Assembly: GCA_900545245.1 (NCBI GenBank) | Contig: UQYV01000028.1 | Span: 1 to 43,158 of the forward strand | DNA: 43,158 nucleotides | Source of the DNA: an uncultured Bacteroidales bacterium | GTDB lineage: Bacteria > Bacteroidota > Bacteroidia > Bacteroidales > UBA932 | Direction of reading: 5' to 3' | Shown: in pieces, positions 1 through 8,734 of the stretch | Layout: every line of letters begins with the position of its first letter | How positions within the stretch are numbered: position 1 is the stretch's first letter | Made by a program: the position numbers and the translations under genes | The notes under the pieces: model-generated | Database searches by the model: none | What the model saw: only the letters and a program-made list of their open reading frames with translations | Told to the model about the DNA's origin: nothing

Positions 1-79
1 TGACATAAACGATTTTGCATCCCTCCTCGCCGGCATAGTCGGATGAATATAGGGCTTGCACTTCTATCTTGAATCTTCA

Positions 80-554
80 TCAACGGCACAATCCAGACAA
101 TGGATTCTGTGCTCCAATCTGCGTCGAAATCCAGATACCTAAAAATTTGTCCGAGACCGCATAGATTTTCCCGTTTTCGGTAATCAAATCCTTTTCAAGC
201 AGTTTCTTGACAGCAGACTGGACCGAACTTGCAGATGAAAGACTGTGTTTTCGGATGAATGCAGCGGACGTAATGGCTGAAGCCTCTCCATCGAGAGCAA
301 TCGCATAGAGAAGTTCTTTCTGTTTTTCCGGAATGTTGGAGAGGATTTCCCGGAAAATCGTGTCATAAGAATCAATCTTTGAAATTCTCCACGACGAAAG
401 GAATATAAACCTCCCGCGCAATCTCTTTCAATTCAAGCATATCGGCGCTTCTGTAGAAAGGATGCTTAGAGGAAAGGAACATTTGCTGCATCATATGGCG
501 TTCACTTCCGGCATAAATGAAATGGCAGTTTCCGGTATTGCAAATATAATTATT
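80..554 (-). pseudogene. Remnant of an AAA-type (archaeal ATPase-like) ATP-binding protein gene
   Basis: Two reading frames on the minus strand together match the middle and end of the large Bacteroidetes ATPase family resembling Pfam Archaeal ATPase (PF01637). The upstream frame (about 554-380) carries the typical FIYAGSERHMMQQMF and HPFYRSADM segments and stops soon after VYIPFVVENF. The downstream frame (421-80) carries DTIFREILSNIP, ELLYAIA and a winged-helix-like end with SSVQSAVKKLLEKDLIT. A single-base frameshift near 375-385 separates them. The whole P-loop half is missing, because an in-frame stop lies at 555-557 and a promoter abuts the break. I read it as a 5'-deleted, frameshifted pseudogene. 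The family assignment rests on remembered motif patterns. Confidence 0.7.
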
Positions 555-572
555 CTATTCGCATAATGCAAA
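541..572 (-). promoter_or_regulatory. Bacteroidetes-type promoter facing the ATPase remnant
   Basis: On the minus strand TTTG (569-572) is followed after exactly 20 nt by TATATTTG (541-548), a full match to TTTG-N19-21-TAnnTTTG. A perfect 11-bp inverted repeat with an 11-nt spacer (arms 549-559 and 571-581) fills the -33/-7 spacer and overlaps the -33 box, so it could be an operator. The promoter points directly into a truncated gene. Confidence 0.6.
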
Positions 573-631
573 TAGAATAATGCAAACCACATAACGCAAA
601 ATTACATAATGAAACCATCTTCTCTACAAAC

Positions 632-677
632 TATCGTTATAACGATACTTTTCGCATCTGGCGCAAAACAAGTTTTG
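632..677. promoter_or_regulatory. Two palindromes upstream of the mannoside operon (operator candidates)
   Basis: TATCGTTATAACGATA at 632-647 is a perfect 16-bp palindrome, and CAAAAC-AA-GTTTTG at 664-677 has perfect 6-bp arms. Both lie 130-180 bp before the first gene of the mannoside operon, in an otherwise empty AT-rich stretch. A third short inverted repeat lies at 775-789. The first overlaps TACTTTTC (646-653), a one-mismatch -7 box. Binding by a LacI-type or similar regulator is inference, since no regulator gene is adjacent. Confidence 0.35.
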
Positions 678-809
678 GAAAAACGGACAAAACCTTTCAT
701 TTTGCGGTGAGTTGAAGTGAGTTTGGAGGGAAAAAATGTTACGGAAAATAAGTAATAATCCCCCTTTCAATCGTCTTATATAATATAAGATTTTTTCGTT
801 AACCACAGA

Positions 810-2144
810 ATGATGAGCACAGAGAAGTTGAAATCTCCAATCAGGTGGGTTCCCACACTCTATTTCGCTATGGGACTGCCCTTTGTCGTGTTGAATATGG
901 TGTCGGCCGTGATGTTCAAGGATTTGGGAATATCGGATTCGCAAATCGCTTTTTGGACCTCGCTGATTATGTGGCCCTGGACCATCAAATTTCTCTGGAG
1001 CCCGGTGCTTGAACTCTACAAGACACGGAAATTCTTTGTCGTACTCACCCAGATAACTTCCGGAGTGCTCTTCGGACTGGTGGCATTTGCCATCAACCTG
1101 CCTTCGTTTTTCGCAATCTGCATCGCGCTGATGGCGGTGATTGCTTTCAGCGGGGCGACTCACGACATCGTGGCGGACGGGACCTATATGTCCGAACTGG
1201 ACAAAGAGGAGCAGGCACGGTGGATTGGCTGGCAGGGAGCGTTCTACAACATCGCAAAGCTTGCCGCGACCGGCGGACTTGTCTGGCTCGCAGGATGGAT
1301 GATGGACAAGTATTCTTCGCCGGTGATGGCCTGGAGCATTGTTTTCGGAGTGCTCGGTGCATTGATGCTGGTCTTCGGACTCTACCACTGGAGGGTGTTG
1401 CCTTGCTCGCAGAAAAGGGGTACGGCTCCTAATGGCGCGGCAAGAGCGGAAGGAAGTCTCGAAAAAGGAAACACCTCCGCAGCAAAAGGGGAAAAAGTTT
1501 CCTTCTGGAGCGGTCTCGGAGAGGTATTCTCGGATTTTTTCAAGAAAAAACACATTTGGTATTATATAGCTTTCATCATCATCTACCGCCTCGGCGAAGG
1601 ATTTGTGATGAAGATTGTTCCGTTGTTCCTCAAGGCGGACACGGCTGTGGGGGGACTCGGGCTCAGTAATCAGCAGATTGGCATCTGGTACGGCACATTC
1701 GGGGCAGCGGCTTTCGTGCTCGGGTCGCTGCTTGCCGGTTACTACATTGCAGCGCGTGGTCTCAAACGCACGCTTTTCACTCTCTGCTGCATTTTCAACA
1801 TCCCATTTCTCGTCTATGCCCTGCTCGCCTGGTTCCAGCCTAGTTCGATGTGGGTCATCGGCGGCGGCATCGCCCTTGAATATTTCGGTTACGGATTCGG
1901 ATTTGTCGGCCTCACGCTCTTTATGATGCAGCAGGTCGCTCCCGGACGCCATCAGACCGCCCACTACGCCATCGCTTCGGGAATTATGAATCTCTCAGTG
2001 ATGCTGACCGGTGCGGCTTCGGGATTCCTCAGCGACGCATTGGGATACAAGATTTTCTTCATCGCGGTGATGGTGGCGACAATCCCGGCATTTATAATGA
2101 CGAAACTGATTCCGTTCACCTACCCTGACGGAAAGGAAAATTGA
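810..2144 (+). CDS. MFS sugar transporter (AmpG-like), first gene of the mannoside operon
   Basis: A 444-residue inner-membrane protein with about 12 hydrophobic segments, typical of the major facilitator superfamily. The start (VPTLYFAMGLPFVVLNM) and the region around residue 115 (SGATHDIVADGTYM) resemble AmpG-like MFS carriers that sit beside GH130 genes in Bacteroides. It probably imports the mannosyl-GlcNAc disaccharide into the cytoplasm for the GH130 enzyme encoded 65 nt downstream. A hydrophilic loop near residues 205-235, rich in Lys, Gly and Ala, separates the two halves and looks longer than usual. Two adjacent ATGs (810, 813) make the exact start uncertain. Substrate is inferred from context only. 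Confidence 0.8.
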   Translation: MMSTEKLKSPIRWVPTLYFAMGLPFVVLNMVSAVMFKDLGISDSQIAFWTSLIMWPWTIKFLWSPVLELYKTRKFFVVLTQITSGVLFGLVAFAINLPSFFAICIALMAVIAFSGATHDIVADGTYMSELDKEEQARWIGWQGAFYNIAKLAATGGLVWLAGWMMDKYSSPVMAWSIVFGVLGALMLVFGLYHWRVLPCSQKRGTAPNGAARAEGSLEKGNTSAAKGEKVSFWSGLGEVFSDFFKKKHIWYYIAFIIIYRLGEGFVMKIVPLFLKADTAVGGLGLSNQQIGIWYGTFGAAAFVLGSLLAGYYIAARGLKRTLFTLCCIFNIPFLVYALLAWFQPSSMWVIGGGIALEYFGYGFGFVGLTLFMMQQVAPGRHQTAHYAIASGIMNLSVMLTGAASGFLSDALGYKIFFIAVMVATIPAFIMTKLIPFTYPDGKEN

Positions 2145-2209
2145 AACAAATAAATCCGAAAAATCGGGACAACGAAAACTTTTAGAAGATATAAACATAT
2201 AAAAGACAA

Positions 2210-3229
2210 ATGATTATGAAAAATAAAAAGGTATGGATTGCCGGAGAGGCTCTCCCGAATATGCCTTGGCAAGAGAGGCCGGAAGGCAGCCGCGAAGTTA
2301 TGTGGCGCTACGACAGCAACCCGATTATCGGACGCTATGCCCTCAGCACATCAAACTCAATCTTCAACTCGGCGGTTGTCCCGTTCAAAAAAGGAGAGTA
2401 CAACTTTGCCGGAGTCTTCCGCTGCGACGACACCAACCGCAGGATGAGGCTGCACGTAGGCTTTTCCCGTGACGGCTTCAAATGGGACATCAATGAAGAG
2501 GATGTCAGATTCAGCGGAGCCGATGCGGAAGTGGCAAACTGGGTGTACGGCTACGACCCGAGAGTCTGCAAGATTGAAGACAAATACTATGTCACCTGGT
2601 GCAACGGCTACCACGGACCGACAATCGGAGTCGCCTGGACCACAGACTTTGAGACCTTCCATCAGGAAGAAAACGCATTCCTCCCCTACAACCGCAACGG
2701 AGTGATGTTCCCGCGCAAAATCGACGGCCGCTTCGCAATGCTCTCCCGTCCGAGCGACACCGGGCACACCGCCTTCGGAGACATTTTCTACTCCGAGTCA
2801 CCGGACCTCTGTTTCTGGGGAAGACACCGCCATGTGATGGCTCCGGCCGCATTTGAGCAGAGCGCCTGGCAATGTATGAAAATCGGTGCAGGCCCGATTC
2901 CGATTGAGACTTCGGAGGGCTGGCTGCTCATCTACCACGGTGTGCTCCACTCCTGCAACGGCTATGTCTACGCCTTCGGCTCGGCACTTCTCGACCGTGA
3001 ACAGCCGTGGAAAGTCATCGCACGCAGCGGTCCATATCTCATCTCACCGAGAGAGCCTTACGAGTGTATGGGCGACGTTCCGAACGTGACCTTCCCTTGT
3101 GCCGCCCTCCACGACAGCCAGACGGGCCGAATCGCCGTCTATTACGGATGCGCTGACTCTGTGACCGGTCTTGCCTTCGGATACATCGACGAAATTGTCG
3201 AATTCACGAAAAAGAATTCTATAATATAA
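2210..3229 (+). CDS. GH130 beta-1,4-mannosyl-N-acetylglucosamine phosphorylase
   Basis: A 339-residue cytoplasmic glycoside phosphorylase of family GH130, with no signal peptide. The five-bladed propeller family signature is visible in SNSIFNSAVVPFKKGEY, MRLHVGFSRDGF and YGYDPRV. Asp116 in YDPR corresponds to the catalytic acid of GH130. The family converts Man-beta-1,4-GlcNAc plus phosphate into Man-1-P and GlcNAc, the last step of N-glycan core breakdown in Bacteroides. Position between a sugar transporter and two alpha-mannosidases supports the GlcNAc-linked rather than the glucose-linked substrate. A second ATG at 2216 is an equally good start. The stop is one nucleotide before the next start, so translation is probably coupled. 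Confidence 0.88.
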   Translation: MIMKNKKVWIAGEALPNMPWQERPEGSREVMWRYDSNPIIGRYALSTSNSIFNSAVVPFKKGEYNFAGVFRCDDTNRRMRLHVGFSRDGFKWDINEEDVRFSGADAEVANWVYGYDPRVCKIEDKYYVTWCNGYHGPTIGVAWTTDFETFHQEENAFLPYNRNGVMFPRKIDGRFAMLSRPSDTGHTAFGDIFYSESPDLCFWGRHRHVMAPAAFEQSAWQCMKIGAGPIPIETSEGWLLIYHGVLHSCNGYVYAFGSALLDREQPWKVIARSGPYLISPREPYECMGDVPNVTFPCAALHDSQTGRIAVYYGCADSVTGLAFGYIDEIVEFTKKNSII

Positions 3230-3230
3230 T

Positions 3231-5495
3231 ATGATTAAATCCCTGATTGCGTTTTTGGTGGCAGGAAGTTTCGCGGCGTCGACAGTTTCTGCCTCAAATG
3301 TTGAGGACTATGCCTCACTGGTGAATCCGTTCATCGGAACGACGAATTTTGGAGCGACAAACCCGGGGGCTCTCTGCCCCAACGGAATGATGGCTGTAGT
3401 TCCTTTCAATGTGATGGGCTCGGACGAAAACCTCTACGACAAGGATGCCCGCTGGTGGTCAACGCCTTACGAGAAGTACAACTGCTTCTTCACCGGCTTT
3501 GCGCACGGGGCTTTGAGCGGGGTGGGCTGTCCGGACCTCGCTTCGCTTCTGAGCATCGCCACCACCGGCGAACTTGAAGTGGACTACCACAAATACGGCA
3601 CGAAATACAGCGAAGAAAAGGCATCCCCCGGATACTATTCGCTTCGCCTCGACAAATACGGCATATCCGCCGAAGCCACAGCAACCGAAAGAAGTTCAGT
3701 GGAGAGATACACATTCCCAAAGGGACGCGGGAACATACTCCTGAACCTTGGGGAAGGCCTCACAAACGAATCCGGAGCGATGGTGCGCAGGGTGAGTGAA
3801 ACCGAAATCGAAGGTGTGAAACTCCTCGGCACATTCGGCTACACGGCCCAGGCTGTTTTTCCCGTCTATTTCGTTCTTCGCGTGAGCCGCACACCTTCGG
3901 ATGGGGGATATTGGAAAAAGCAGCCCCCGAAATACGGAGTGGAGGCAGAATGGGACAAAGACCAGGGCAAGTATAAGATTTACAGAAATTATGGCCGGGA
4001 AATCGCAGGCGATGACATCGGATATTGGTTCAGTTTCGACAATCTCGATGAAGGCGAACAGATTGAAGTGAGAGTCGGTATCTCCTATGTCAGCACCGAA
4101 AACGCACGCCTCAACCTCGACAGCGAACAGGGCAATCTTTCCTTCGACGAAATCCGGCAATATGCTCTCGAGAGATGGAACAGTTCCCTTGGAAGAATCC
4201 GGGTGACAGGAGGCACAGAGCAGCAGAGAAAGGTTTTCTACACGGCTCTATATCACACACTTATCCATCCGAACATACTCAACGACGTCAATGGGGAATA
4301 TCCTCTTATGGAAGGATGCGGCAAGGTCGGACGGACAAGAGGGACACGCTACACTGTGTTCTCGCTTTGGGACACCTACCGCAATTTCCACCAGTTGATG
4401 ACGCTCGTCTATCCTGAAAAGCAGAGGGATATGCTCCGGTCGATGGTGGGGATGTATGAAGAATGGGGCTGGATGCCGAAATGGGAACTTTACGGACGGG
4501 AGACTTTCGTGATGGAGGGCGACCCTGCCGTGCCGGTGATTGTGGACAGTTGGGTGAAGGGACTGCGGGATTTCGACCTGGAGAAGGCCTATGAGGCTAT
4601 GCGCAAGTCCGCTTTCACTCCGGGAGAGGAGAATCTGCTGCGCCCGGACAATACGCCCTATATGGAAAAGGGCTACATCCCGCTGGGATTTTATGCGGCT
4701 GACCTTTCGGGAGACAACTCTGTGGCGCACTCTCTCGAATATTATGTCGCAGACAATGCACTGGCAAATCTCGCGGATTCGCTTGGTTTTGCCGACGACG
4801 CGAAAACTCTGAGACAGAGATCTTTGGGATATAAGAACTACTACAACAAGGAGTATGGCTGTTTCCGACCGATAACTCTCGAAGGGCACTTTCTTGAGCC
4901 TTTCAACCCGCGTCAGGGAGAGAATTTCGAGCCTGTGCCGGGATTTCACGAGGGCTCGGCGTGGAACTACAGTTTCTATGTTCCTCACGATGTGGAGGGA
5001 CTCGCGAAGCTGATGGGTGGAAAGCGCAAGTTTGTGGAGAAACTCCAGCGAGTTTTTGACGAGGGGCTTTACGACCCTGCGAATGAGCCGGACATCGCCT
5101 ATCCCTATCTTTTCAGCCGTTTCAAGGGCGAGGAATGGCGGACCTGGAAACTGACTTCGGAATTGCTCGCGGAGCATTTCAAGGATGCACCGGACGGGAT
5201 TCCTGGCAACGACGACACGGGAACGATGTCTGCCTGGGCGGTGTTTTCAATGCTGGGATTCTATCCCGACTGCCCCGGAGAGCCGTTCTACACGCTCACG
5301 ATTCCGACTTTCGACCGGGCGGAGATTGACACGGACAGCGGCACCATCGTTGTCGAGAAGGCCTCCGGAATTGATGGGGCTTCTGCTAAGGCCGGAGATC
5401 GTCTTAGGGTGACTCTTGGCGGGAGGCGACTTGGCAGCTATCGCATCACTCACCGCGAACTCGTTGAGGGACAAAAACTTGTTTTTAGGAGATAG
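3231..5495 (+). CDS. GH92 alpha-mannosidase, exported
   Basis: A 754-residue calcium-dependent exo-alpha-mannosidase of family GH92, acting on high-mannose N-glycans in the periplasm or at the surface. The signal peptide has a Lys at position 3, a hydrophobic core and a VSA cleavage site near residue 22. Family motifs follow in order: VNPFIGT at the mature start, GFAHGALSGVGCPD, SLWDTYRNFH, GYIPLGFYAAD, HEGSAWNYSFYVPHD (the probable general acid is Glu574) and GNDDTGTMSAW (residues 659-669, the region that carries the catalytic base). It follows GH130 by one nucleotide. Linkage preference (alpha-1,2, 1,3 or 1,6) cannot be read from sequence by eye. Confidence 0.92.
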   Translation: MIKSLIAFLVAGSFAASTVSASNVEDYASLVNPFIGTTNFGATNPGALCPNGMMAVVPFNVMGSDENLYDKDARWWSTPYEKYNCFFTGFAHGALSGVGCPDLASLLSIATTGELEVDYHKYGTKYSEEKASPGYYSLRLDKYGISAEATATERSSVERYTFPKGRGNILLNLGEGLTNESGAMVRRVSETEIEGVKLLGTFGYTAQAVFPVYFVLRVSRTPSDGGYWKKQPPKYGVEAEWDKDQGKYKIYRNYGREIAGDDIGYWFSFDNLDEGEQIEVRVGISYVSTENARLNLDSEQGNLSFDEIRQYALERWNSSLGRIRVTGGTEQQRKVFYTALYHTLIHPNILNDVNGEYPLMEGCGKVGRTRGTRYTVFSLWDTYRNFHQLMTLVYPEKQRDMLRSMVGMYEEWGWMPKWELYGRETFVMEGDPAVPVIVDSWVKGLRDFDLEKAYEAMRKSAFTPGEENLLRPDNTPYMEKGYIPLGFYAADLSGDNSVAHSLEYYVADNALANLADSLGFADDAKTLRQRSLGYKNYYNKEYGCFRPITLEGHFLEPFNPRQGENFEPVPGFHEGSAWNYSFYVPHDVEGLAKLMGGKRKFVEKLQRVFDEGLYDPANEPDIAYPYLFSRFKGEEWRTWKLTSELLAEHFKDAPDGIPGNDDTGTMSAWAVFSMLGFYPDCPGEPFYTLTIPTFDRAEIDTDSGTIVVEKASGIDGASAKAGDRLRVTLGGRRLGSYRITHRELVEGQKLVFRR

Positions 5496-5538
5496 AGTTT
5501 TCCATAGATAACGAACTGATATAAAGAGATTTGGATAT

Positions 5539-7785
5539 ATGAAGAGATTCGGGAAAATGATGATGACGGCGGCTCTTTTCGTCGCTGCCGGATGTTCCGC
5601 TTCGTTGGGGGACGACCTCACGAAATGGGTGGATTTGAAGATAGGAACCGGAGGACACGGACATGTTTTTGTGGGGGCGAATGTGCCTTTCGGAATGGTT
5701 CAACTCGGGCCTACGAGCATTCCGCAGGAGTGGGACTGGTGCTCGGGCTATCACGAATCAGACTCTACAATCATCGGTTTTTCGCACACCCACCTCAGCG
5801 GAACGGGCATCGGAGACCTTTTCGACATCACTGTGATGCCTGTTGTGGGAGATGTTGTCTATGCACGAGGCACGGAAGACGCTCCGGAAAGCGGACTCTG
5901 GTCCTATGGAGACAGAAGCCGGGAGGTGGCAGTGCCGGGCTACTACAGCATCCCTCTTGAACGCTATGGGGTGCTCGCCGAATTGACGGCGACTTCCCGC
6001 GTGGGAATGCACCGCTACACTTTCCCGGCGTCGGAGGAGTCGGCGATTGTCTTCGACCTTGTGAACGGAGGATGCTGGGACAAAATCACCGAGACTCAGA
6101 TTAAAATAGAGAGCGACAGACGCATTTCCGGAAGGAGATATTCCACCGGATGGGCGAAGAATCAGAAGGTTTTCTTTGTTGCCGAGACTTCGGAGCCGTT
6201 CTGCTCGACGGATATTGTCGGGGATTCTCATTTTTGCCGTCTCGGGTTCAAGACCTCTGAGGGACAGGCGATTATGTTGAAAGTTGCACTCTCTCCGGTG
6301 AGTGTTGAAGGAGCTGCGGGCAACCTCGATGCGGAACTTCCGGGATGGGATTTCGACGGCACTGTGAAGTCGGCACACGAAATGTGGAACAAGGAACTGG
6401 GAAAGGTGCGCATACGCGACAGCAGAGTCTCAAACGGGGATGCACAGACCAGCGATGCCCTAAAATGTTTCTACACTGCGCTCTATCACACGATGATTGC
6501 CCCTTCTGTCTTTTGCGACGTAAACGGAGACTACCGCGGAGCTGACGGAAAGGTTTACAAGGAGGCCGCACACACAATCCTCACAACTTTCTCGCTTTGG
6601 GATACCTACCGCGCACAGATGCCTCTGATGACAATTCTGCACAGAGAAAAGATGTCTGATGTAATAAACACGATGCTCTCAATTTGCGATGAGCAGGGCC
6701 GCCTTCCGGTGTGGCATCTCTGGGGCAATGAGACCGACTGTATGGTGGGAAATCCGGGAATCCCTGTGGTTGCCGACGCAATCGTGAAGAATATCCCCGG
6801 ATTTGACAGGGAAAGGGCGTTTAAGGCCATCCTGAAGACGAGTTCGCAGAATCAGAGGGGCGGAGATCTCCGACGCCAATATGGCTACATTCCTTGCGAT
6901 CTTATGAACGAAGCCGTGGCTTATGACCTCGAATATGCACTTGCGGACGGAGCGGCAGCTCTTGCTGCGGAAGCCCTTGGAAAAGAGGCGGAAGCGGACA
7001 TTTTCCGAAGACGCAGCGAGTCTTGGAAGCACTACTTCGACAGCAGCACAGGTTTTCTTCGCGGAAGGGACAGTCGCGGAGGCTGGCGCACTCCATTCAA
7101 TCCGTTCTCTTCGGAGCATCGTGCGGACGACTATTGTGAGGGCAACGGGTGGCAGTACACCTGGCTTGTTCCACACGACATTCAGGGCCTTCAGGACTGC
7201 TTCTCAGGCAAGGAAAGGATGCTTGAGAAACTCGACTCGCTCTTCACTGTGAGTTCGGTAATCGAGGGCGCGGAGACTTCTCCGGACATTTCAGGACTCA
7301 TCGGCCAATATGCCCACGGCAACGAGCCGAGCCACCACGTTCTCTACATCTATTCTATGCTCGGCGAGCCGCAGAAGACCGCAGAACTCGTGCGCCGCAC
7401 TCTGACAGAACTCTACCACGCCGCTCCTGACGGGCTCTCGGGCAACGAGGACGTGGGGCAGATGTCTGCCTGGTATGTGCTGTCGTCAATGGGATTCTAC
7501 GAGGTGGAGCCGGGCTCCGGCCGCTATTGGTTCGGCACCCCTGCCTTTGAAAGCCTTACCATCAATCTCGATGCGCAAAAGGGTGCTTGGGGCGTGCGTA
7601 CAGAGGGCAAAGAGACTGCCACCGACAAGGCTCTCGGAAGCCGCTTTGCCATCAGGGCCGAAAATCTGAGCGCAGAAAACTATAAGATAGCCTCCGTCCG
7701 CCTCAACGGAGCCGAATATGACAAAGGCTACATCGACTACGCAGACATCATTGCCGGCGGCGACTTAGTGTTTGTAATGGAGTAA
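5539..7785 (+). CDS. GH92 alpha-mannosidase, lipoprotein
   Basis: A 748-residue second GH92 enzyme, last gene of the operon. The N-terminus is a lipoprotein signal with the lipobox AAGC (Cys19), and two Asp residues at 24-25 follow, so it may be anchored in the outer membrane. Motifs match the family: DLKIGTGGHGHVF, GFSHTHLSGTGIGD, SLWDTYRAQM, GYIPCDLMNEAVAYDLEYA, CEGNGWQYTWLVPHD (probable acid Glu534) and GNEDVGQMSAWYV (from residue 635). It differs clearly from the upstream paralogue in the N-terminal loops that shape the glycan subsite, so the pair probably splits linkages. It lies 43 nt downstream of the first GH92 gene. Confidence 0.92.
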   Translation: MKRFGKMMMTAALFVAAGCSASLGDDLTKWVDLKIGTGGHGHVFVGANVPFGMVQLGPTSIPQEWDWCSGYHESDSTIIGFSHTHLSGTGIGDLFDITVMPVVGDVVYARGTEDAPESGLWSYGDRSREVAVPGYYSIPLERYGVLAELTATSRVGMHRYTFPASEESAIVFDLVNGGCWDKITETQIKIESDRRISGRRYSTGWAKNQKVFFVAETSEPFCSTDIVGDSHFCRLGFKTSEGQAIMLKVALSPVSVEGAAGNLDAELPGWDFDGTVKSAHEMWNKELGKVRIRDSRVSNGDAQTSDALKCFYTALYHTMIAPSVFCDVNGDYRGADGKVYKEAAHTILTTFSLWDTYRAQMPLMTILHREKMSDVINTMLSICDEQGRLPVWHLWGNETDCMVGNPGIPVVADAIVKNIPGFDRERAFKAILKTSSQNQRGGDLRRQYGYIPCDLMNEAVAYDLEYALADGAAALAAEALGKEAEADIFRRRSESWKHYFDSSTGFLRGRDSRGGWRTPFNPFSSEHRADDYCEGNGWQYTWLVPHDIQGLQDCFSGKERMLEKLDSLFTVSSVIEGAETSPDISGLIGQYAHGNEPSHHVLYIYSMLGEPQKTAELVRRTLTELYHAAPDGLSGNEDVGQMSAWYVLSSMGFYEVEPGSGRYWFGTPAFESLTINLDAQKGAWGVRTEGKETATDKALGSRFAIRAENLSAENYKIASVRLNGAEYDKGYIDYADIIAGGDLVFVME

Positions 7786-7822
7786 TTAGGAGTGTATCCG
7801 CATTCAGCAAGAGTACCTGGGT

Positions 7823-7947
7823 CTTGTAAGTTGTATTGGAGATGGAGTGCAAGGCGGGCGGAGAAGATGAAAGCGCAGCAACCTAATGGTTGTGAGCATT
7901 TCATCAATCCACCCAACGAAGCAATCCGCTCCAATACACCTTACAAG
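7823..7947. repeat. 125-bp imperfect palindrome between the mannoside operon and nagB
   Basis: Outer arms 7823-7841 and 7929-7947 pair in 18 of 19 positions. Inner segments continue to pair (GATGAAA with TTTCATC), and the centre is CAACC-TAAT-GGTTG. The right arm overlaps the nagB stop codon at 7941-7943. The right half is related to 30836-30872 in reverse orientation, sharing CTTCGTTGGG and TTGATGAAAT, so it appears to be a dispersed element. It may also act as a terminator for both converging units, although no strong U-tract is present. Confidence 0.6.
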
Positions 7948-8732
7948 TTATCTTTTTCGATGTCCTTAAAGTACTTATAAGTATCCACCATCAAACAACC
8001 AGCCGCCAACTCGTCGCAGACGATAATTCCATGGCGGTGATTCTGAAGAGCCGAAAGCGTGCAAGTATGCGAATAAGCACCCTCCACCGCCTGCTGCACG
8101 GCGCGAGCTTTCTTGTGGCCGAATGCAAGCACAAGCACCTCCTTGGAATCCATCACCGTACCCACTCCTACAGTGAGGGCGAGGGCAGGGACCTTATTCA
8201 TATCGCCGTCAAAGAAACGGGCATTCACTACTCTTGTGTCGTATGTGAGTGTTTTGACACGGGTGCGGGAAACCAAAGACGAGAACGGCTCGTTGAATGC
8301 GAGGTGCCCGTCCTCACCGACACCGCCCATAAAGAGGTCGATTCCGCCGGCTGCCTTGATGCGCTCCTCGTAGGATGCGCACTCTGCCTCGAGATCTTCT
8401 GCGTTTCCGTTGAGGATGTTGATATTCTCCTTCGGAACATCCACATGGTCGAAGAAATTGTGTGCCATAAAGCTGTGGTAGCTCTCAGGGTGTGACTCCG
8501 GTAGGCCTACATACTCGTCCATGTTGAATGTAATCACATTCTTGAATGAAACTTCGCCCGCCTTGTAGAGACGGATGAGTTCATTGTAAGTTCCGAGCGG
8601 AGTCGAGCCTGTCGGCAGACCCAGAACGAATGGTTTGTCAGTCACAGCGGCTTTCGCCTTGATGCGTGAAACAATATACCGCGCAGCCCAAACCGAGCCC
8701 TGCGCTCCCTCATTTTCAATAATAACTCTCAT
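7941..8732 (-). CDS. nagB: Glucosamine-6-phosphate deaminase
   Basis: A 263-residue cytoplasmic enzyme that converts glucosamine-6-phosphate to fructose-6-phosphate and ammonia. The length and numbering match E. coli NagB: Asp72 in TFNMDEYVGLP, and Asp141, His143 and Glu148 in GVGEDGHLAFNEP are all in place. The phosphate loop GLPTGSTPLGTYN is intact. It is encoded opposite to the mannosidase operon, with its stop inside a long palindrome, and starts two nucleotides after the upstream NagB-like/PIG-L gene ends, so the two form one operon. It would channel GlcNAc released by the mannoside operon into glycolysis once kinase and deacetylase steps, not in this window, are supplied. Confidence 0.95.
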   Translation of the reverse strand: MRVIIENEGAQGSVWAARYIVSRIKAKAAVTDKPFVLGLPTGSTPLGTYNELIRLYKAGEVSFKNVITFNMDEYVGLPESHPESYHSFMAHNFFDHVDVPKENINILNGNAEDLEAECASYEERIKAAGGIDLFMGGVGEDGHLAFNEPFSSLVSRTRVKTLTYDTRVVNARFFDGDMNKVPALALTVGVGTVMDSKEVLVLAFGHKKARAVQQAVEGAYSHTCTLSALQNHRHGIIVCDELAAGCLMVDTYKYFKDIEKDNL

Positions 8733-8734
8733 AT

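Noticed and set aside
1..79. Possible gene running off the left edge on the minus strand
   Set aside because: Two frames are open over only 26 codons. One has a start overlapping the pseudogene stop (TGATG) but an Arg-rich unlikely product; the other (VQALYSSDYAGEEG) looks better but lacks an ATG.
624..1964. Long minus-strand open frame opposite the MFS gene
   Set aside because: It is rich in His, Arg and Pro, matches no family, and mirrors a clear transporter gene on the plus strand.
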